Both the position numbers and the translations under genes were made by a program. A DNA stretch of 18,978 nt from Aphodoplasma sp045592745 (GTDB lineage Bacteria; Bacillota; Clostridia; UBA1381; UMGS1253), in the NCBI GenBank assembly GCA_045592745.1, contig JAZNVH010000026.1:1-18978 (forward strand), in the 5' to 3' direction. This document shows positions 15,009 through 18,978 of this stretch, piece by piece. Numbering within the stretch: the stretch's first letter is position 1; each line of letters opens with the position of its first letter. Under the pieces are notes generated by a model that worked only from the letters and a program-made list of their open reading frames with translations, ran no database searches and was not told the origin of the DNA.

Positions 15009-16037
15009 ATGAATATGGAATTCAAACGCAAATTACCAATCCCTATGGAGATAAAGGAGCAATACCCTTTATCGTATGAGCTTGAGCAATTAAAAGAAAA
15101 AAGAGATGTGCAGATAAAATCAATATTTGAAGGTAAGGACGACAGATTTATTCTTATTATAGGACCTTGCTCTGCAGACCACGATGACAGTGTTATAGAT
15201 TATATACTGCGTCTTAGAGAAGTTCAGGAAAAAGTATCTGATAAAATTTTTATTATTCCAAGAATATACACTAATAAACCGAGAACAACCGGTGACGGAT
15301 ACAAAGGAATGCTTCATCAGCCCGACCCGAATAAAGAATCGGATATGTTAAAAGGCGTTATTGCTATCCGAAATCTGCACCTTAGAGCAATCGAGGAAAC
15401 GGGATTTACGTGTGCTGATGAGATGCTTTATCCTGAAAATTACAGATATTTGTCCGATTTGCTGTCTTATGTTGCAATTGGCGCAAGGTCGGTTGAAAAT
15501 CAAAAGCATCGCCTGACCGCAAGCGGACTTGATATTCCTGTTGGTATGAAGAATCCTACTGCCGGAGATATTTCGGTTATGATGAATTCAATTACGGCAG
15601 GACAGCACTCGCATACATTTATATACAGAGGATGGGAGGTCGAAAGCCATGGCAACCCGCTTGCTCACGCAATTTTGAGAGGCTATGTAAATAAGCATGG
15701 ACAGTCAATGCCAAACTATCACTATGAAGACCTTATCCATCTTGCCCAGATTTATGAAAAATCCGGTCTTGAAAATCCTGCGGTTATTATTGATACTAAT
15801 CATGCAAATTCGGGCAAAAATTGGGCAGAACAGCCAAGAATTGCAAAAGAAGTTTTGCATAGCTGTCGTCATAGCAGTGATGTTAAAAAGATTGTTAAAG
15901 GCCTTATGATAGAAAGCTATATTGAGGATGGCGCGCAAAAACCTGAGGAAGGTATATACGGCAAATCAATTACAGACCCTTGTCTTGGATGGGAAAAGAC
16001 TGAAAAACTCATTTACGACATCGCTGATGTTCTTTAA
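15009..16037 (+). CDS. aroF: Type I DAHP synthase (AroF/G/H family)
   Basis: This 342-residue enzyme condenses PEP and erythrose-4-phosphate, the first step of the shikimate pathway. It resembles the E. coli AroFGH group: GPCSADH with metal ligand C54, KPRTTGDGYKG, GARSVENQKHR, VGMKNPTAGD, DTNHANSGK (H265), MIESYIEDG (E302) and SITDPCLGW (D323). All four metal ligands are present and the length is normal. Members of this group are usually inhibited by one aromatic amino acid; which one cannot be read here, and the symbol does not imply Tyr sensitivity. It is the last gene of the operon, 22 bases after tyrA. No strong terminator follows directly; a structured RNA region begins about 20 bases on. 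Confidence 0.95.
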   Translation: MNMEFKRKLPIPMEIKEQYPLSYELEQLKEKRDVQIKSIFEGKDDRFILIIGPCSADHDDSVIDYILRLREVQEKVSDKIFIIPRIYTNKPRTTGDGYKGMLHQPDPNKESDMLKGVIAIRNLHLRAIEETGFTCADEMLYPENYRYLSDLLSYVAIGARSVENQKHRLTASGLDIPVGMKNPTAGDISVMMNSITAGQHSHTFIYRGWEVESHGNPLAHAILRGYVNKHGQSMPNYHYEDLIHLAQIYEKSGLENPAVIIDTNHANSGKNWAEQPRIAKEVLHSCRHSSDVKKIVKGLMIESYIEDGAQKPEEGIYGKSITDPCLGWEKTEKLIYDIADVL

Positions 16038-16056
16038 TTCAGAAGCTTCGGGAAAA

Positions 16057-16295
16057 CTATCAATAGAATAAATAAAAGGTGTTGAAACACGAACGTCACC
16101 CTCGAACCTGATAGAAACATATTGTCAAGGAATATCTGAAATTGTCATATAATTATAGCTAGAACCTTGCGGCAAGAAAAATATATTGACAGGATATGTA
16201 TTAAAGGAATGCTCGGGAAGATGAGTCGAGCAGAGCCTTCGGTGCGAAGAATAAGGGAACTGAATTTTCGAAAACGAATTGATGACAATTTTTTG
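16057..16295 (+). ncRNA. Structured non-coding RNA, possibly raiA-class
   Basis: No ORF lies here, but many helices can form. Outer pairs are CTATCA (16057-16062)/TGATAG (16109-16114) and CCCT (16099-16102)/AGGG (16254-16257). GGTG (16078-16081) pairs with CACC (16097-16100), an alternative to the CCCT/AGGG pairing at one base. CATAT+TGT (16118-16125) pairs with ACA-GG-ATATG (16189-16198), enclosing CAAGG (16126-16130)/CCTTG (16165-16169). TGCTCG (16210-16215)/CGAGCA (16227-16232) and CTTCG (16237-16241)/CGAAG (16245-16249) are local hairpins. The 3' end has AATTG-ATGA-CAATT followed by Ts, a weak terminator. Size, complexity and a clostridial host remind me of the raiA RNA, but I recall this only partially and cannot confirm it. 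No separate promoter is evident, so it may be cut from the aro transcript. Boundaries are approximate. Confidence 0.65.
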
Positions 16296-16316
16296 AGGTT
16301 TCCATAACGATATTTT

Positions 16317-16334
16317 CTATGTTTGAAAACATAG
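16317..16334 (+). other. Hairpin downstream of the structured RNA
   Basis: CTATGTTTGAAAACATAG forms a perfect 7-bp stem with a TGAA loop. It is followed by CGTTTGTCTC, too poor in T for a confident terminator, but it could help end the transcript. From 16335 to 16444 I see only AT-rich sequence with short palindromes such as ATCATATGAT and no supported feature. Confidence 0.4.
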
Positions 16335-16444
16335 CGTTTGTCTCACAATCTATAAAATATCATATGATTATCGTAACATACGAGAAACGTAAATTAAGCA
16401 GAATCAAAAATATTTTAGAAAAATCCATATTATTGTTTTGGGCA

Positions 16445-16473
16445 TTGATTTTAGCATGTGTATATGTTAAAAT
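16445..16473 (+). promoter_or_regulatory. Promoter of the cobalamin-riboswitch transcript
   Basis: TTGATT (16445-16450) and TAAAAT (16468-16473) are 17 bases apart, with TG at 16465-16466 as an extended -10. The expected start near 16480 is about 20 bases before the riboswitch aptamer. Confidence 0.7.
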
Positions 16474-16501
16474 GATTATGTAAAAAAATAATATATTCAC
16501 A

Positions 16502-16710
16502 CAAAGTGTCGGTTATGTCGCAAAGGCTTTATCTGCCAGACATAATTGATGAAAAGGGAATGGGGTGAAAATCCCCTGCGATAACTGTCGGTGTGTGCAC
16601 CAAAGTTTTTATATCCGTTATCGAAAGATAGTCAGTGGGAAACTGCGAAGGCAGGATATGAAAATGCGGATGGATTAGTCTATATGGTGTAAGTCACAAG
16701 ACCTGCTTTG
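16502..16710 (+). promoter_or_regulatory. Cobalamin riboswitch aptamer
   Basis: P1 can form from CAAAG (16502-16506) and CTTTG (16706-16710). The conserved core GAAAAGGGAA (16551-16560) continues into TGGGGTGAAAATCCCC (16561-16576), a hallmark of the cobalamin aptamer, then GCGATAACTGTCGG, GTCAGTGGGAAACTGCGAAGGCAGG-like peripheral arms and the B12-box variant GTAAGTCACAAGACCTGC (16689-16706). TTATGTC and GACATAA frame the P3-region helix. At about 209 bases it is full length, fitting the adenosylcobalamin-type large class rather than a minimal Cbl-II. Ligand binding should reduce expression of the surface protein downstream. Confidence 0.92.
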
Positions 16711-16834
16711 ATATTATTCCGTAAGTGCTCATTCGCATAGGAATGATGTTTTCAGATTGAGGTGCTGAAATGTATGTTTCAGGGCTTTGTACTGTTTGCT
16801 CATCTGAATTGTGATTAATCACAGGAAAACTCAG
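16711..16834 (+). promoter_or_regulatory. Riboswitch expression platform with candidate antiterminator
   Basis: This stretch holds CATTC/GAATG (16730-16745), a long helix TTCAGATTGAG (16751-16761)/CTCATCTGAA (16799-16808) enclosing CTGAAA/TTTCAG (16765-16782), and the palindrome TGTGATTAATCACA (16810-16823). ATCACAG (16818-16824) can also pair with CTGTGGT (16835-16841), the 5' arm of the terminator. That pairing would be the antiterminator and excludes both the terminator and the palindromic hairpin. The model is inferred from base pairing alone. Confidence 0.5.
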
Positions 16835-16878
16835 CTGTGGTAATTTTTATTTTTAAAAATTGCCGCAGTTTTTTTATT
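16835..16878 (+). terminator. Riboswitch-controlled intrinsic terminator
   Basis: CTGTGGTAATTTTT (16835-16848) pairs with AAAAATTGCCGCAG (16855-16868), 14 pairs with two T-G wobbles, followed by TTTTTTTATT (16869-16878). It lies 30 bases before the start codon of the surface protein gene, so cobalamin control is most likely by premature termination. Confidence 0.9.
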
Positions 16879-16907
16879 GGCGGCGCACAAAAAAAGGAGA
16901 GAGAAAA

Positions 16908-18978
16908 ATGAAAACAAAAAGAATTTTTGCACTGCTGGTATGTGCCGTTGTGATATTAAGTACAGCGATCACGCCTATAGCAGCGCAAGAGACCCAGAGC
17001 ATTAATGTAACCTTGACGGTAAGTATGTACGGAAAATTACTTGATGAAGCGACACTTGTGAATGTTGAACTAAGTGGTAAGGAGCTTTATACCCTTGATG
17101 ACGTATTTAAAGAGGCGCATATTCTTTATTACGAAGGCAACGACGGATATGCTCGTGAGGGTATGGGGGTTAAAAAGTTTTGGGGAGATGAAAGCGGTTT
17201 TGTCGGCTATCAGGTTAATGGTGGAACCGAAAATGTGGACGGCCTTGATTTTGCAGTTAAGGATGGCGATTATATAGATGCCGTTATATATCAAAATGCA
17301 TGGCCTGATACAGAATGTTATACTGCATTTAATACTTATACAGCGCAGGCGGTGACAGGCGAGCCGTTTGAGCTTACTTTGATTCAGACACACCTGGATG
17401 AAAACTGGGAAACGGTATTCTTGCCATGTGAAGGAGCGACGGTTGTAGCAGACGGTAAAGAATATACGACGGACGAATTTGGTAAGGTGGAGTTGTTGTT
17501 TGAAGATGCAGGAACATATTTTATTAGCGCAAATAAGACTAAGATTATTAACGATACACAAGAAGTCCCTGCAATAACTGCCCCTATATGCAAAATAGTT
17601 GTGAAAGCTCCAGATTATATAACAGTCATGGACAATATAGCAGCTAAATATAGTACTGAAGATATAGTGACAGATGACAATATGGTGTGGTTTATAGCTG
17701 ATATGTCAGTATATAACAGCCTCTATCCGGAAAAAGGCTTGGTGTTATCAGATGAAATAAAGCAAATGTGTGTTGACAAAATAGTTGCGGATAGTATTGC
17801 AACTTCGTCGCCGGGTATTCTTGCCAAAAGTATAATAGCATTACGGGCAATGGGATATGATGCCGAGCAGGTCTATAGTGCGAATTTGCAAAAAACGGAT
17901 ATTGTAAAGAAACTTGTTACGCTTATAGATGAAAAAGATGAAAATGTAACTAATGTTTATACATTGCCCTATGTAATGATTGCTTTATCTCAAAAAGAGG
18001 GTTATGCAACTAATGAACAAATAAATTATCTTATTGATGCAGCAATTATGAACAAAGAGTCATGGCAATATAATGAGTGGGGAACAGATGCGGCGACGGC
18101 TATGCTCTTGGCTTTATCGCATTATTATAATACAAATGCAGATGTTAAGGCGGTAGTAGATGAAACGATACCACTAATTAAATCAGCTCAAATTGAAACG
18201 GGAGCAGTTGGAAATGCAGCATCAACCGGTTTGGCGATAGTGGCATTGTCCGCTTTTGAAACAGATGTCTTAGAGGTTACATACAGTAATAACTCCCTGA
18301 TTGCTGGAATTATGAGTTATGCCACTGATGGACTTGCTGGTTTTGAGCCGATGAGCAACTCATTTTCGACAGAGCAGGGATTTAGAGGTTTGCTTGCCTG
18401 GCAAATGATGAAAAACAATAAAGGGATTATGTATGACTTTTCGTCATATCCTGCGCAAGACGTTCATGCGACATGGACACCTACGGGTTGCCCTGTTGTT
18501 TTCAATATCACCCCAAATGACGCACAAGTCACAATAGCCGGCATTGCCGAAGCAGATAAAAACAAATATGACTTGGAAGAGGGTACCTATAGTTACACAG
18601 TAGCTGCGAGCGGATATACGACAGATGCGGGGACGTTGACGATAAGCGCACAGGATGCATCGGAACATATGTTAAAAGATATAACTATATCGCTACAAAA
18701 ATATTATTACGGCGGCGGTGGCGGTGGTGGTGTAACAATAACACCAAAACCGACTGTAACAGAAAACGCGGATGGTTCTGTTACTCAGACAATAACTGAT
18801 TCTAAAACAGGTACTGTTATCCAAAAGACGCAGTATTCCGATGGGGAAACGAAAGTAGTTGAAACAAAGAAGGACGGAACAGTTACTACAACCACAACTG
18901 ATGCTGTCGGCAATACGGCCGAAGTGGTTATAAATCCTGATGGTACAACAAATATAGATGCTACTGTTTCAAAAGAAG
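16908..18978 (+). CDS. Secreted transcobalamin-like surface protein (partial, 3' end cut)
   Basis: 690 codons are readable and no stop occurs before the window ends. Residues 1-26 are a Sec signal peptide (MKTKR, hydrophobic core, likely cleavage after PIAA). Residues about 30-130 resemble DUF4430, with GYQVNGG at 100-106 and VKDGDYIDAVIY. Residues about 140-235 look like an Ig-type beta domain (CEGATVVADGK, EDAGTYFISA). Residues about 241-512 are helical repeats with terpenoid cyclase/alpha-alpha toroid character (AKSIIALRAMGYDAEQV, GTDAATAMLLALSHYY, STGLAIVALSAF, EQGFRGLLAWQMM). A PEGA-like domain (529-598), a Gly7 hinge (602-608) and Thr-rich DG repeats follow, typical of a wall-spanning stalk. 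Animal transcobalamin and intrinsic factor combine the same toroid and beta fold. AGGAGA 7 bases upstream sets the ATG. The cobalamin riboswitch supports extracellular B12 capture. An anchor such as SLH repeats may lie beyond the window. Confidence 0.85.
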   Translation, partial: MKTKRIFALLVCAVVILSTAITPIAAQETQSINVTLTVSMYGKLLDEATLVNVELSGKELYTLDDVFKEAHILYYEGNDGYAREGMGVKKFWGDESGFVGYQVNGGTENVDGLDFAVKDGDYIDAVIYQNAWPDTECYTAFNTYTAQAVTGEPFELTLIQTHLDENWETVFLPCEGATVVADGKEYTTDEFGKVELLFEDAGTYFISANKTKIINDTQEVPAITAPICKIVVKAPDYITVMDNIAAKYSTEDIVTDDNMVWFIADMSVYNSLYPEKGLVLSDEIKQMCVDKIVADSIATSSPGILAKSIIALRAMGYDAEQVYSANLQKTDIVKKLVTLIDEKDENVTNVYTLPYVMIALSQKEGYATNEQINYLIDAAIMNKESWQYNEWGTDAATAMLLALSHYYNTNADVKAVVDETIPLIKSAQIETGAVGNAASTGLAIVALSAFETDVLEVTYSNNSLIAGIMSYATDGLAGFEPMSNSFSTEQGFRGLLAWQMMKNNKGIMYDFSSYPAQDVHATWTPTGCPVVFNITPNDAQVTIAGIAEADKNKYDLEEGTYSYTVAASGYTTDAGTLTISAQDASEHMLKDITISLQKYYYGGGGGGGVTITPKPTVTENADGSVTQTITDSKTGTVIQKTQYSDGETKVVETKKDGTVTTTTTDAVGNTAEVVINPDGTTNIDATVSKE

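Noticed and set aside
16810..16823. CRP-like operator TGTGATTAATCACA
   Set aside because: The spacing is 4 instead of 6 bases between half sites, and it lies inside the transcribed riboswitch platform, where an RNA hairpin is the simpler explanation.
17070..17561. A 163-residue minus-strand open frame
   Set aside because: It lies wholly inside the + strand surface protein gene, which has a signal peptide, coherent domains, a ribosome binding site and a riboswitch. The minus frame is rich in Cys, Ile and Phe and shows no family motif.

Overview
The window looks like a chromosomal segment of an anaerobic, AT-rich, low-GC Gram-positive bacterium of the class Clostridia. The evidence is the AdhE/[FeFe]-hydrogenase fermentation gene set, strong AGGAGG-type ribosome binding sites, a T-box leader, a cobalamin riboswitch, intrinsic terminators with U-tracts, and a surface protein with a Gly-rich hinge. 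All genes lie on the + strand. I see no insertion sequence, CRISPR array, tRNA or rRNA.

Region 1 (1-4.9 kb) is regulation and ethanol fermentation. A LysR-type regulator with its own promoter and terminator is followed by adhE (acetyl-CoA to acetaldehyde to ethanol). The adhE promoter -10 box lies inside a near-perfect Rex operator (NADH/NAD+ sensing). A small APH/choline-kinase-like phosphotransferase of unknown substrate follows adhE.

Region 2 (4.9-9.7 kb) is a hydrogenase operon of the hfsABCD type: two tandem [2Fe-2S] thioredoxin-fold proteins, a PAS-containing [FeFe]-hydrogenase of the putative sensory (phosphatase-linked) kind, a SpoIIE/PP2C-type phosphatase, and a second, ferredoxin-domain [FeFe]-hydrogenase. 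Together with adhE it gathers the two main electron sinks, ethanol and H2, and a presumed redox/H2 signalling pair in one place. No convincing promoter separates adhE from the hfs genes, but a bistable hairpin lies in the gap.

Region 3 (9.7-16.0 kb) is aromatic amino acid biosynthesis: promoter, a T-box leader (specifier best read as UUC, Phe), then pheA (chorismate mutase-prephenate dehydratase), a fused aroE-aroK, aroQ, aroA, tyrA and a type I DAHP synthase. Four-base start/stop overlaps join aroEK-aroQ-aroA-tyrA. aroB and aroC are not in the window.

Region 4 (16.0-19.0 kb) is mostly RNA plus a surface protein. About 240 bases after the DAHP synthase gene can fold into a multi-helix non-coding RNA (possibly raiA-class). 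Next comes a promoter, a full-length cobalamin riboswitch with a transcription terminator, and a secreted multidomain protein that runs off the window: signal peptide, DUF4430-like domain, Ig-like domain, alpha/alpha toroid, PEGA-like domain, Gly7 hinge, repetitive stalk. The pairing of a DUF4430-like domain and an alpha/alpha toroid recalls animal transcobalamin/intrinsic factor, and the B12 riboswitch supports a role in extracellular cobalamin capture. This is the most interesting item in the window.

Four well-formed promoters were found (upstream of the LysR gene, adhE, the T-box leader and the cobalamin riboswitch). All have a 17-base spacer and an extended TGn -10 box.
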